This document shows positions 46,750 to 55,070 of a DNA stretch of 64,000 nt, in pieces. The translations under genes were made by a program, and so were the position numbers. The number at the start of each line of letters is the position of its first letter. Position 1 is the first letter of the stretch. The notes beneath the pieces were generated by a model, which ran no database searches, had not been told where the DNA came from, and worked only from the letters and a program-made list of their open reading frames with translations. This DNA is from Pseudomonas sp. 30_B. GTDB taxonomy: Bacteria > Pseudomonadota > Gammaproteobacteria > Pseudomonadales > Pseudomonadaceae. The DNA lies in contig NZ_JAFGYY010000002.1 of assembly GCF_017491605.1 (NCBI RefSeq), positions 186,001 to 250,000 on the forward strand, read 5' to 3'.

Positions 46750-48904
46750 GGAGCGGCTGTTCCCCATGGTCGTCGTGGAAGCGCGCGGCTTCGCTGTAGA
46801 GGTCGCGGAAGCGTTCCAGCAGGGCGGCAGCCACCAGTAGGGCGACGCCGCTGACGAACAGCGGGCGCATCGCCTCGCCGCCGGAGTGGGGCAGCTGGCC
46901 CTGTAGTTCGTCCAGCTCCGTGCCCAGCTCGCGCATGGCCGGCAGCACCCGTTGCAGGGGCGCCGCCGGCGGCTGGTCGAGGCAGGCGGCGAGTTCGTCC
47001 AGCACCAGTGACAGGCGTTCGCGCAGCGGTTCCGGCAGGCCGTCGGGGTTGAGGCTCTCGCGGCGCAGCTGGTGCAGCACCACGCCCAGGGTCATGCTCG
47101 CCAGGCTGCACTGGAAGCGCTCGCCAGACTGGCTGTCGCGGGCCGCCGGGAGCAGCCCGAGCATGATTGCCAGGCGGTCCACCATGCGGCTCTCGAAGAG
47201 GAAGCGGCGTGCCTCGCTGGGCTTGGACAGCAGCACCGCGCGCACCTCGGCGCGGGTGCGCCGCGACTGTCGGCGCAGGCGCGCATCGGCGTCGAAGGGG
47301 AACACCCAGGCGTACACCAGCAGCGCCAGCACCCCGGCGCAGACATAGCCGCCGGCGAACTCGAACCATTGCAGCGAGGTGTTGATCCAGGCGCCCTGGT
47401 TCTGCGGGCCCACCAGCAGGAAGGTGGACAGCCCCAGGCCGATGCCGATCCCGGCGGTCTGCGGGTTGGCCAGGCCGACGGCGATCACGTAGAGCAGCGG
47501 GGTGAGGAATAGCGCGAGCATCTCGAAGTCGCCGACGCTGGGCAGCAGCAGGAACTGCAGCAGCGCCGCCGCGACCAGCGCCAGGGCCAGCCCGCGCAGG
47601 TAGGCCTGGCTGGCCAGCAGCGGGCGCGGGAAGGTTGCCAGCATGGAGCAGAGGATGCCGACCAGGATCATCCCGGCGCGGGCACCGTCCCAGGCGGTTT
47701 CCACCCAGATCCAGCCGGCGCAACACAGGGCGATGAAGGCGCGGCTGGCGTTCATCAGCGCGAGGTGGACATCCAGGTGCAGGGAATGTGCCTGGCTGCG
47801 GTGGGAGATGCGGTTACAGGGCCGGCCATCCTGGATCGCATCGCTCAGCTCGATCATCTCGTCCAGTTGCTGCATCAGCCGCGCCTGCTCGATGCGCAGT
47901 GCCCAGGCCAGGGAGCGCAGCGACGTGGGCAGGCCGTCGGCCAGCTCCTCGGCCTGGCGCGCGGCGGCGTCGAAGCGCTGGCGCAGGCGGGTGACGCGCT
48001 TGCGCACCGGGGCGGGCAGGGCGCGGCCGTATTCGGCCAGCTCTTCCAGGCAGGCCAGTTCGTCTTCGCGCAGGCGCTGTACCGATTCCGGGAGCGGTCC
48101 GGTGAGACGGGCCTGGATCAGCTTGCGCTGGCGGCGCAGGATGGCCAGCCGCGAGGTCATCAGCACCATCTGGTTGGCCAGCAGCTGCACCAGCTCATCG
48201 GCGCCGCGCAGGCGCGGCGCGTCGAAATACAGGTGGCGGCGCAGCATTTCCAGCGCGGAGATTTCGCCCAGCAGCTTCATCTGCCGCTGCTGGAAATCCT
48301 CCTCGGCTTCTTCGCCCCGGATCACCGCCGCAGCGTGCACCGCAATCAGCCGGATGAGCTGGTCGACCTTGGCGAAATAGCCCCGCGCCACGCTCTGCGG
48401 GCGGGCGAAGAACAGGCTGACCAGGGTTACGCAGGCCACCCCGAGCAGGGTCTCGGTGACCCGGGTGATGGCCAGCGTGTAGGTGGAGTCGGGGGCGGGC
48501 TGGGCGAGCAAGGCGACAATCACCGCGGTGAAGCCGCTGAGCACGAAGGCGTGGGAGTGGGTGAAGCGCAGCAGGGTGCCGCCGGCGGTGCAGATCGCCA
48601 GCCAGGCCGCCAGGGTGATGATGAAGGGCAGCGGCGCCTGCGGGAACAGCGCCATGATCGCCACCGCGACGAAGGCGCCGACGGTGGTGCCGATTACCTG
48701 GGAGAAGCTCTTCTGCAGGGTCATCCCGGCCAGCGGGGTGCTGATGATCACCACCGTCATGGTCGCCCACTTGGGCTGTTCCAGGTCCAGCAGGAAGGCC
48801 AGGTACAGGGTCAGCAGCCCGGCGAGCACGGTGCGCAGGGCGAACAGCAGGGTATCCCTGCCCGGATGAATGACAGCGCGCAGATACAGCAGCAGCGATG
48901 GCAT
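46739..48904 (-). CDS. FUSC-family efflux pump (AaeB-like)
   Basis: A 721-residue inner-membrane protein with two FUSC membrane blocks (about 15-165 and 385-510) and cytoplasmic helical domains. Conserved segments include LEQPKWATMTVVIISTPLAG and PQNQGAWINTSLQWFEFAGG. AaeB-type pumps export hydroxylated aromatic acids with the AaeA adaptor. It heads the aaeB-aaeX-aaeA order seen here, 95 bases after a LysR gene on the same strand. No outer-membrane factor gene is next to it. Confidence 0.9.
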   Translation of the reverse strand: MPSLLLYLRAVIHPGRDTLLFALRTVLAGLLTLYLAFLLDLEQPKWATMTVVIISTPLAGMTLQKSFSQVIGTTVGAFVAVAIMALFPQAPLPFIITLAAWLAICTAGGTLLRFTHSHAFVLSGFTAVIVALLAQPAPDSTYTLAITRVTETLLGVACVTLVSLFFARPQSVARGYFAKVDQLIRLIAVHAAAVIRGEEAEEDFQQRQMKLLGEISALEMLRRHLYFDAPRLRGADELVQLLANQMVLMTSRLAILRRQRKLIQARLTGPLPESVQRLREDELACLEELAEYGRALPAPVRKRVTRLRQRFDAAARQAEELADGLPTSLRSLAWALRIEQARLMQQLDEMIELSDAIQDGRPCNRISHRSQAHSLHLDVHLALMNASRAFIALCCAGWIWVETAWDGARAGMILVGILCSMLATFPRPLLASQAYLRGLALALVAAALLQFLLLPSVGDFEMLALFLTPLLYVIAVGLANPQTAGIGIGLGLSTFLLVGPQNQGAWINTSLQWFEFAGGYVCAGVLALLVYAWVFPFDADARLRRQSRRTRAEVRAVLLSKPSEARRFLFESRMVDRLAIMLGLLPAARDSQSGERFQCSLASMTLGVVLHQLRRESLNPDGLPEPLRERLSLVLDELAACLDQPPAAPLQRVLPAMRELGTELDELQGQLPHSGGEAMRPLFVSGVALLVAAALLERFRDLYSEAARFHDDHGEQPLHAR

Positions 48905-48999
48905 GCCGGCCCCCTCGTGTCGATGCCCCCGGCGCAGGGCCAGGGCTGGTCAAAACAGTGTGGTCGAGGATTGCCGAGGTGGGGGGATTTCTTCGTGCC

Positions 49000-49905
49000 T
49001 CAGCCGGTGTTGTCCTGCGACTGGACCAGGCGCTCCTGGATGAAGTCGAGGAAGCACTGGATGCGCAGGGCCAATTGCGAGTTGCGGTAGTACACCGCGT
49101 GGATCGGCTGGCGGCGCTCGCTGGTCAGCTCCGGCAGCACCCGCACCAGGCGCCCGGCGCGGATGTCGGCGCCGGTCATGAAGCCGGCGAGGCAGGCGAT
49201 GCCCTGGCCGCTCAGAGCCAGCTGGCGCAGGGTTTCGCCGCTGGAGGCGGAGAGCTGCGGGGTGATCGCCAGGGTGTCGCCACCGGCATGGCGCAGCGGC
49301 CAGATGTTCAGTGCCTCGGGCTGGGTGAAGCCGAGCAGGGTGCGGCCCAGCAGGTCGTCCAGGTCGGCCGGCATGCCGTGGCGTTCCAGGTATTCCGGCG
49401 AGGCCAGCAGGTTCAGCCGGCTGCTGCCCAGGGGGCGGGCGTGCAGGCTGGAGTCGGCGAGCTGGCCGATGCGGATGGCGATGTCGGTGCTCTGCTCCAG
49501 CAGGTCGATGTTCAGGTCGTTGGTGTTGAGCTGCAGCTCGATGTCCGGGTAGCGCTCGCGGAAGGCGCCGATGTGCGGCACCACGGCATGCAGCATGAAG
49601 GGCGAGGCGGCGTTGATCCGCAGGCGCCCGGCCGGGGACTGCTGGCGCAGGGCCAGGCGCTCTTCCAGGGCATCCATCTGTTCGAGGATGTGCCGGGCGT
49701 GTTCGAGGAAGAACTCGCCTTCCTCGGTCAGCTTCATCCGCCGCGTGGTGCGGTTGAGCAGGGTGGTGCCGAGTTTCTCTTCCAGCTTCGACAGCGCGCG
49801 GCTGACGGCCGAGGGAGTGAGGCCCAACTGTTCGGCGGCGGCGGTGATGGAGCCGCAGTCGATCACCGTGGCGAAGGTCTTGAGTTCGTCGGAGTGGGCT
49901 TTCAT
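49000..49905 (-). CDS. LysR-family regulator upstream of the efflux operon
   Basis: A 301-residue LysR protein: HTH in FATVIDCGSITAAAEQLGLT ... SAVSRALSKLEEKLG and an effector domain starting RLRINAASPFMLHAVVPHIG. Unlike aaeR it is not divergent but reads in the same direction as the FUSC operon, which it may lead or control. ATG 49905 starts MKAHSDELKTFATV. Confidence 0.88.
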   Translation of the reverse strand: MKAHSDELKTFATVIDCGSITAAAEQLGLTPSAVSRALSKLEEKLGTTLLNRTTRRMKLTEEGEFFLEHARHILEQMDALEERLALRQQSPAGRLRINAASPFMLHAVVPHIGAFRERYPDIELQLNTNDLNIDLLEQSTDIAIRIGQLADSSLHARPLGSSRLNLLASPEYLERHGMPADLDDLLGRTLLGFTQPEALNIWPLRHAGGDTLAITPQLSASSGETLRQLALSGQGIACLAGFMTGADIRAGRLVRVLPELTSERRQPIHAVYYRNSQLALRIQCFLDFIQERLVQSQDNTG

Positions 49906-49968
49906 CGGCGGGCCTGTTCGGGGAGCGGCGGGGTGGATTGTAGAGGGCTCGGAGCTGCGATGTCCTTT

Positions 49969-50134
49969 GTAGGAGCGCCCCATGGGCGCGATCGCGGGCA
50001 TGGCCCGCTCCTACAGGTCAGCGCCGATATTCCAGCGTGCGTAGGAGCGGACTCTGTCCGCGATTGGCTAAAACACGGCTCCGGCCTTCCGGATGGTGCC
50101 ACGCCCACCCCTCGCGGACGGAGTCCGCTCCTAC
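49969..50134. repeat. REP cluster of types A and B
   Basis: Four palindromes in 166 bases: a variant GTAGGAGCGCCCCATGGGCG plus CGA (49969-49991), an abutting inverted type B (49992-50014), a forward type A (50041-50063) and an inverted type A (50112-50134). They lie between the LysR promoter and the SDR stop. Confidence 0.85.
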
Positions 50135-50152
50135 GGCGGGGGGCAGCAAGGG

Positions 50153-50935
50153 TCAGAACGTCCCCGGATAAGCCCCGCCATCGAGCAACAGGTTCTGCCC
50201 GGTCAGATAGCTCGCCTGCACGCTGCACAGGAAGGCGCAGAATGAACCGAACTCCTCTGCGGTGCCGAAGCGCCCGGCGGGAATCGCCTTGCGCTCGGCA
50301 TCCACCAGGTCACCCAGGTCCTGGCCGCCGAGCTCGGCGGCACGTTGGAAGCCGCTGCGCAGGCGGTCGGTATCGAAGGATCCGGGCAGCAGGCCATTGA
50401 TCGTCACGTTGTTGCCGGCCACCCGGTGCTGGCGGGCGAGGCCGGCGACGAAGCCCGTCAGGCCGCTGCGCGCGCCGTTGGACAGGCCGAGCACGTCGAT
50501 CGGTGCCTTCACCGCACCGGAGGTGATGTTGACGATGCGCCCGAAACCGCGCTCGGCCATGCCGTCGATGGTGGCCTTGATCAGCTCGATGGGGGTGAGC
50601 ATGTTCAGGTCCAGGGCGCGCAGCCAGTCCTCGCGCTCCCAGTTACGGAAGTCGCCGGGCGGCGGGCCGCCGGCGTTGTTGACCAGGATGTCCACCTGCG
50701 GACAGGCGGCCAGCAGCGCGGCGCGTACCTCCGGCTGGCTGATGTCGCCGGCCTCTTCGCGCACTTCCACGCCCAGCTGGCGCAGTTCTGCGGCGGTGGC
50801 GGCGAGGGTGTCGCCGTCACGGGCGTTGATCGCCAGGTTCACGCCCTCGCGGGCCAGCGCCAGGGCGCAGCCCTTGCCCAGTCCCTTGCTGGCGGCGCAA
50901 ACCACGGCCCAACGGCCCTTGATGCCCAGATCCAT
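50153..50935 (-). CDS. SDR-family protein with non-canonical active site
   Basis: A 260-residue SDR fold: cofactor loop AASKGLGKG (14-22), LVNNAGGPPPGDF (84-96), Ser139, and C-terminal GQNLLLDGGAYPG. The catalytic Tyr-X3-Lys is replaced by Ser152-Asn-Gly-Ala-Arg156 in GLSNGARSGL, at the correct spacing of 13 after Ser139. It is annotated in related genomes as 3-oxoacyl-ACP-reductase-like, but reduction by the usual proton relay is doubtful. Flanked by REPs on both sides; no operon partner. Confidence 0.85.
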   Translation of the reverse strand: MDLGIKGRWAVVCAASKGLGKGCALALAREGVNLAINARDGDTLAATAAELRQLGVEVREEAGDISQPEVRAALLAACPQVDILVNNAGGPPPGDFRNWEREDWLRALDLNMLTPIELIKATIDGMAERGFGRIVNITSGAVKAPIDVLGLSNGARSGLTGFVAGLARQHRVAGNNVTINGLLPGSFDTDRLRSGFQRAAELGGQDLGDLVDAERKAIPAGRFGTAEEFGSFCAFLCSVQASYLTGQNLLLDGGAYPGTF

Positions 50936-50980
50936 GATGTTCTCCTGTTCGGTGTAATTCGCTGAAGCGTCAGACTGGTG

Positions 50981-51070
50981 TAGGAGCGGACTCTGTCCGC
51001 GATCGATTCACCGCCGCTCCGATCAGGCATCGAGCGTGGTCAGCCTATCGCGGACGGAGTCCGCTCCTAC
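50981..51070. repeat. Inverted pair of type A REP palindromes
   Basis: A forward copy starting about 50981 and an inverted copy ending at 51070 (left boundary good to one or two bases) flank a short spacer upstream of the SDR gene and after the quinone reductase stop. Confidence 0.83.
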
Positions 51071-51100
51071 GCATGAATGTCACCCCGCGCAATGGGGCAG

Positions 51101-52108
51101 TCAGGCAATGACTGCCGGCACGGGTAAACGAGTGATCCATTTACCGTTCCCCTGGCCAGACTTCAAGCGGCGCAGCGCGTCAGGCAGTTCGGCGAAGTCG
51201 AAGAACTGCTTCGCCGGTGCCTGCAGGCGCCCGTCGGCAACGCTGCACATCAGGCTCGCAGCCGCCTGGCGCAATACCTGCCAGTCCAGCGCATCGCCGT
51301 GGGCATGGATGCTGTTGAGCGCCACTTCATGCAGCGAGATTGCGGTGCTGAAGGTCGGCAGCGGCGCGCTCTCCTGGCGGTCCTGGATGCACACCAGGTG
51401 GCCGTTGTAGCCCAGCAGCGGGGCGAGGCTGGCGGCGTGGCTGCCGCTGACGGTGTCGAACACCCCATGCAGGCGGCGCGGGCCGAGGGCCGCGCGCAGC
51501 TGCTCGGGCCATTGTGCGTCGCGGTAGTCGAACACGCCGGCGATGCCCAGTTGCAGCAGGTGCTCGCGGTGCTTCGGGGCCGCCGTCACCCATACGCGCA
51601 GGCCGCGCTGCACGGCCAGTTGCGCCAGCAGGTAGCCGACCGCGCCGCCGGCGCCGGTCACCAGCACGTCGCGGTTGTGGCAGGCCGGGAGCTTGTCCAG
51701 CGCCTGCCAGGCGGTCAGGCCCGGGCAGGGCAGGCTGGCGGCGGTGGTGTCGTCCAGGGCGTCCGGCACCGGGTAGAGCGCATGGGCGTCCAGCAGGGTG
51801 TATTCGGCGAAGCTGCCGCCACGGGACAACGCCTGGTGATAGGCGACGCGGCTGCCGATGCGCAGGTTCACCGCGCTACCCGCTGCGATGACGATGCCGA
51901 CGCCATCCACGCCGGGTACCTGGCCCAACTGCCAGTCGTCGCGGCCCCAGTCGATCATCTTCCAGTCCACCGGGTTCAGGGCGATGGCAGTGTTGGCCAC
52001 CAGCACCTCGTCCGATCCGGGCATGGGCAGCGGCAGGTGGGCGAGGTTCAGGCCGTCGAGGCCGGCGCCGGGTGTCCAGGTCCAGGCGGCGTATTGGGGG
52101 GTACTCAT
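51101..52108 (-). CDS. Zinc-independent alcohol dehydrogenase/quinone oxidoreductase-type MDR protein
   Basis: A 335-residue medium-chain reductase. N-terminal GroES-like part (IALNPVDWKMIDWGRDDWQL ... PGVDGVGIVIAAGSAVNL) and Rossmann part with VLVTGAGGAVGYLLAQLAVQ. No structural zinc cysteines are seen, as in quinone reductases. Starts at 52108 (MSTPQYAAWTWTPGAGL), 56 bases downstream of the MFS gene, with a small hairpin (GCCGCCC/GGGCGGC, about 52131-52150) between them. Confidence 0.88.
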   Translation of the reverse strand: MSTPQYAAWTWTPGAGLDGLNLAHLPLPMPGSDEVLVANTAIALNPVDWKMIDWGRDDWQLGQVPGVDGVGIVIAAGSAVNLRIGSRVAYHQALSRGGSFAEYTLLDAHALYPVPDALDDTTAASLPCPGLTAWQALDKLPACHNRDVLVTGAGGAVGYLLAQLAVQRGLRVWVTAAPKHREHLLQLGIAGVFDYRDAQWPEQLRAALGPRRLHGVFDTVSGSHAASLAPLLGYNGHLVCIQDRQESAPLPTFSTAISLHEVALNSIHAHGDALDWQVLRQAAASLMCSVADGRLQAPAKQFFDFAELPDALRRLKSGQGNGKWITRLPVPAVIA

Positions 52109-52164
52109 GAAGACTCCTTGGAAACGGCAAAGCCGCCCACGAAGGGCGGCTGGTCGGATGAGGC

Positions 52165-53358
52165 TCAGGCCGAGGCCAAGCTTTCCGGGCTGGAGGTGCG
52201 CTCGTTGCGGTCCAGGCGGCCGCTCAGGGCGGTCAGGCCGAAGGCGGCGAGGGTCACCACGGCGGCGATCCAGGGCGTATGGCCCAGGCCCAGGTGGCTC
52301 ACCACCAGGCCGCCGGCCCAGGAACCACCGGCCACGCCGAGGTTGAAGGCGGCGATGTTGAAGCCCGAGGCCACGTCCACCGCATCCGGCGCCACGCGCT
52401 CGGCCTGTTGCACCACGTAGACCTGCAAGCCCGGCACATTGCCGAAGGCCACGGCGCCCCAGGCCAGTACGGTCAGTACGACCAGCCACGGGTTGCCGGC
52501 GGTGAAGGTCAGCACCAGCAGCACCGCCGCCAGCAGGCCGAAGATGATCTTCAGCGCGCTGACCGGGCCGCGCTTGTCGGCCAGGCGACCGCCCCAGATA
52601 TTGCCGATGGCGACCGATACACCGTAGGCCAGGAGCACCACGCCGACCATGTTCGGGCTGAAGCCGGCCAGATCCTGGAGGATGGGCGCGAGGAAGGTGA
52701 AGGCGATCAGCGAGCCGCCGTAGCCCACCGCCGTCATCGCGTAGACCAGCAGCAGGCGCGGCTGCATCAGCACGCGGGCCTGGCGCAGCAGCGGCGCCGG
52801 CGGGGTGTGCTGGATGTTCTTCGGCACGAACAGCAGGCTGCCGAGCAGGGCGACTACGCCGAAGGCGGCGACCACCAGGAAGGTCACGCGCCAGCCCAGG
52901 TGCTGGCCGATGAAGGTGCCCAGCGGGATGCCGGTGACGAAGGCGACGGTCATGCCGCTGAACATGGTGGCGATGGCGCTGGCGGCCTTGTCCTTGCTCA
53001 CCAGGTTGGTGGCGATGATCGAGCCGACCGAGAAGAACACGCCATGGGCGAGACCGGTGAGGATGCGCGCGATGATCAGCGATTCGTAGCTGGGCGCCTG
53101 CCAGGCCACCAGGTTGCCGAGGGTGAACAGCGCCATCAGGCCGACCAGCAGCGCCTTGCGCGGGATGCGCCCGGTGAGGGCGGTCAGCAGCGGCGCGCCG
53201 ATGGCCACGCTCAGGGCGTAGAGGCTGACCAGCAGGCCGGCGGAGGGCAGGGTGACGCCCAGGTCGGCGGCGATGGTGGGGATCAGGCCGACGATGACGA
53301 ACTCCGTCGTGCCGATGGCGAAGGCGCTGAGGGTGAGCGCCAGGAGTGCGAGGGGCAT
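52165..53358 (-). CDS. MFS efflux transporter, DHA1 family
   Basis: A 397-residue transporter with twelve membrane segments. FAIGTTEFVIVGLIPTIAAD in helix 1 and SVAIGAPLLTALTGRIPRKA after helix 2 mark the AraJ/YdhP/purine-efflux type of DHA1 proteins. Probably exports a drug or small metabolite by proton antiport. It is the first gene of a unit with the quinone reductase; the pair may detoxify a quinone or enone. Start at ATG 53358 (MPLALLALTLSAFAIG). Confidence 0.88.
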   Translation of the reverse strand: MPLALLALTLSAFAIGTTEFVIVGLIPTIAADLGVTLPSAGLLVSLYALSVAIGAPLLTALTGRIPRKALLVGLMALFTLGNLVAWQAPSYESLIIARILTGLAHGVFFSVGSIIATNLVSKDKAASAIATMFSGMTVAFVTGIPLGTFIGQHLGWRVTFLVVAAFGVVALLGSLLFVPKNIQHTPPAPLLRQARVLMQPRLLLVYAMTAVGYGGSLIAFTFLAPILQDLAGFSPNMVGVVLLAYGVSVAIGNIWGGRLADKRGPVSALKIIFGLLAAVLLVLTFTAGNPWLVVLTVLAWGAVAFGNVPGLQVYVVQQAERVAPDAVDVASGFNIAAFNLGVAGGSWAGGLVVSHLGLGHTPWIAAVVTLAAFGLTALSGRLDRNERTSSPESLASA

Positions 53359-53509
53359 GGGGTGGGACTCCGGGTAATGGAATGCGATGGGGGCATTGTC
53401 CCGGCTCGGGTCCTTGAGAAAAATGCGGTGAACGGCAAATGAAAGTTGAGTTGAATTCACGAGTTGAGTGCCCGTCTAAGCTGGGGCGATCCATGAGGAG
53501 GAATCGACC

Positions 53510-53872
53510 ATGCATTACACCGGCACCTGCCACTGCGGCGCGGTGGCCTTCGCCTTCGAGGCGGAGCTGGATGAACTGGTGCGCTGTGACTGTTCGTTGT
53601 GCAGCAAGCGCAATGCGTTGATGGCGACCGTGCCGAAGGATCGGTTCCGGCTGACCCGCGGCGAGCAGGCGTTGCGTTTGTATCGCTGGAACAGTGGGGT
53701 GGCGATGCATTACTTCTGCGGGACGTGCGGGATCTACGTCTATCACCAGCGGCGCAGCAATCCGGCGCTGCTGAGCGTGAATGCCTGTTGCATCGATGGG
53801 CTCGATGCGGAGTCGCTGCCGGTGCGGCGGGTGGATGGTAAGAGCATGAGCTCCGTTGCGGGGGCGTCGTAG
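53510..53872 (+). CDS. GFA/CENP-V-domain zinc protein
   Basis: A 120-residue protein of the glutathione-dependent formaldehyde-activating fold. Zinc-binding cysteines appear in GTCHCGAV (7, 9), RCDCSLCSKRN and FCGTCGIYVYH. The family is small and mostly uncharacterised. GAGGA precedes the ATG. It is divergent from the MFS gene by 151 bases. Confidence 0.9.
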   Translation: MHYTGTCHCGAVAFAFEAELDELVRCDCSLCSKRNALMATVPKDRFRLTRGEQALRLYRWNSGVAMHYFCGTCGIYVYHQRRSNPALLSVNACCIDGLDAESLPVRRVDGKSMSSVAGAS

Positions 53873-53910
53873 GGCGCATAACGCCTCTGGCGTTATCCGC
53901 CGTCTGGGCC

Positions 53911-54280
53911 GGTGTTTCTGCGTCGCTTCGGCCTGTGCTGAAGTTTTTTGTTTCGCCCCCTCGGGCGACCTACTTTGGCAAACGACCCAAAGTAGGCAAA
54001 GGTCTTGCCCCTGCATCCGGCCCCGGCTTCGCCGGGGTTCCCTCGCTCCATCGGAGTTTCAGGGGCACGCGTCGACGGGCCATCCATGGCCCAACGACGC
54101 TCTCGCGGCATCCATGCCGCTCAACCCCTGAAACTCCGATTCCACTCGGCCTCCTGAAGGGGCGCTCCGGTGCGTGCGGATATTTCTCTGGAAATCGTTA
54201 AATCCAGAGCCAGCGCGGTGCGCATGCTTCCGTAGGAGAGACGGGGGCGCCTAGCCCTTGTCAGCGAAATCCCTCGCGGC
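53911..54280. repeat. Long structured noncoding repeat, copy 2
   Basis: Second copy of the 41093-41475 element. Hairpins in order: TCGCCC/GGGCGA (53953-53968); CCTACTTTGG/CCAAAGTAGG (53969-53978 with 53987-53996); CCCCGGC/GCCGGGG (54021-54037); outer stem of 14 base pairs (54052-54065 with 54125-54138) enclosing two hairpins. The second and third stems differ from copy 1 on both arms yet pair fully. A D-type palindrome (GTAGGGCGCATAACGCC..., 53870-53902) lies before it and a type B pair after it. Confidence 0.85.
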
Positions 54281-54321
54281 GGACCTCGTTCCAATCGGAA
54301 AAGCCGCGTATCGCCGCCTGT

Positions 54322-54387
54322 GTAGGAGCGGGCCATGCCCGCGATCCGAATTGTGCCTTGCGAATCGCGGGCATGGCCCGCTCCTAC
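54322..54387. repeat. Inverted pair of type B REP palindromes
   Basis: Forward copy 54322-54344 and inverted copy 54365-54387 of GTAGGAGCGGGCCATGCCCG plus CGA, between the long repeat and the YegP terminator. Confidence 0.85.
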
Positions 54388-54405
54388 GGGGATTCCGTGC
54401 TCTCA

Positions 54406-54438
54406 CAAAAAAGCCCCGCATTGCGCGGGGCTCTTTCA
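54406..54438. terminator. Terminator after the YegP-like gene
   Basis: CAAAAAAGCCCCGC-ATT-GCGCGGGGCTCTTT is a hairpin 13 bases beyond the stop of the reverse-strand gene. Confidence 0.82.
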
Positions 54439-54450
54439 TTCACTCGTCAC

Positions 54451-54783
54451 TCAAGCATGCGGACGCAGCTCGGTGCTCAGGCCGGCCTGGGCGATCGTTG
54501 CGATCGCCTGCTCGCGTGCGGCCTCGGAGTCGTACAGCTTGCTCTTCAGCAGTTCTGCACCGGTGTTATCGCGGACCACGAAGAAGTTCTTGCCGCCCGG
54601 CGACATCTGGCGCTTGTAGCGCTCGACGGCGGCACAGGAGCTGCGGAGGCTGTTGATGGCCTGCTCGGCTGCCTCCTGTGTTGGGTAGGCGTGACTTTCC
54701 AGCAGGGTGCCGTGGGCAGTGTTCTTGAGAAGAAAACGGCGGCTGCCGCTGCTGAGTTCCTTGATTTCATACCAACCGGGCAT
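54451..54783 (-). CDS. YegP-family protein (two DUF1508 repeats)
   Basis: A 110-residue protein made of two similar halves: MPGWYEIKELSSGSRRFLLK ... YPTQEAAEQAINSL and GGKNFFVVRDNTGAELLKSK ... YDSEAAREQAIATI. This is the duplicated DUF1508 (YegP) fold. Function is unknown for the family. Single gene with its own terminator. Confidence 0.85.
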   Translation of the reverse strand: MPGWYEIKELSSGSRRFLLKNTAHGTLLESHAYPTQEAAEQAINSLRSSCAAVERYKRQMSPGGKNFFVVRDNTGAELLKSKLYDSEAAREQAIATIAQAGLSTELRPHA

Positions 54784-55070
54784 GTGTAGCTCCAGATAAC
54801 CGGTGTCAACGACCTGCAGGTGGTCCCGCAGGGTGACAGGCCAGTGTAGGAGTACGGGCGTCCTATTTGCATAAGAAAAGTCCTATGAATCATGGGGTTA
54901 CTGTATCAATTTGTCTCGGGAAAGCGTTCGCCGGCGCGTTGCCGTTGTTCCGGAGGAGGAAAGCATCGGCCGCGGCGGCGGTATCGAACTGTTCATTCCG
55001 TCAAACCGCGGGCAAGAAAAAGCCCCGCACTGGGCGGGGCTCCTTCCTTATATACCGAGCTAGCGGGCGA
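54784..55070. other. Intergenic region with a terminator near 55014-55052
   Basis: About 290 bases. AAAAAGCCCCGC-ACTG-GGCGGGGCTCCTT (about 55017-55047) should end the sodium-symporter transcript. Nothing else was supported. Confidence 0.7.

Noticed and set aside
47765..49090. A 441-residue forward frame opposite the FUSC gene
   Set aside because: Composition is Gln/Gly/His-rich without domains, typical of antisense shadows here; the FUSC protein on the other strand is certain.
51101..54016. A 971-residue frame covering the quinone reductase and continuing antisense through the MFS gene
   Set aside because: Only the last 335 residues form a real protein with its own ATG at 52108; the upstream part reads the MFS gene in another frame.
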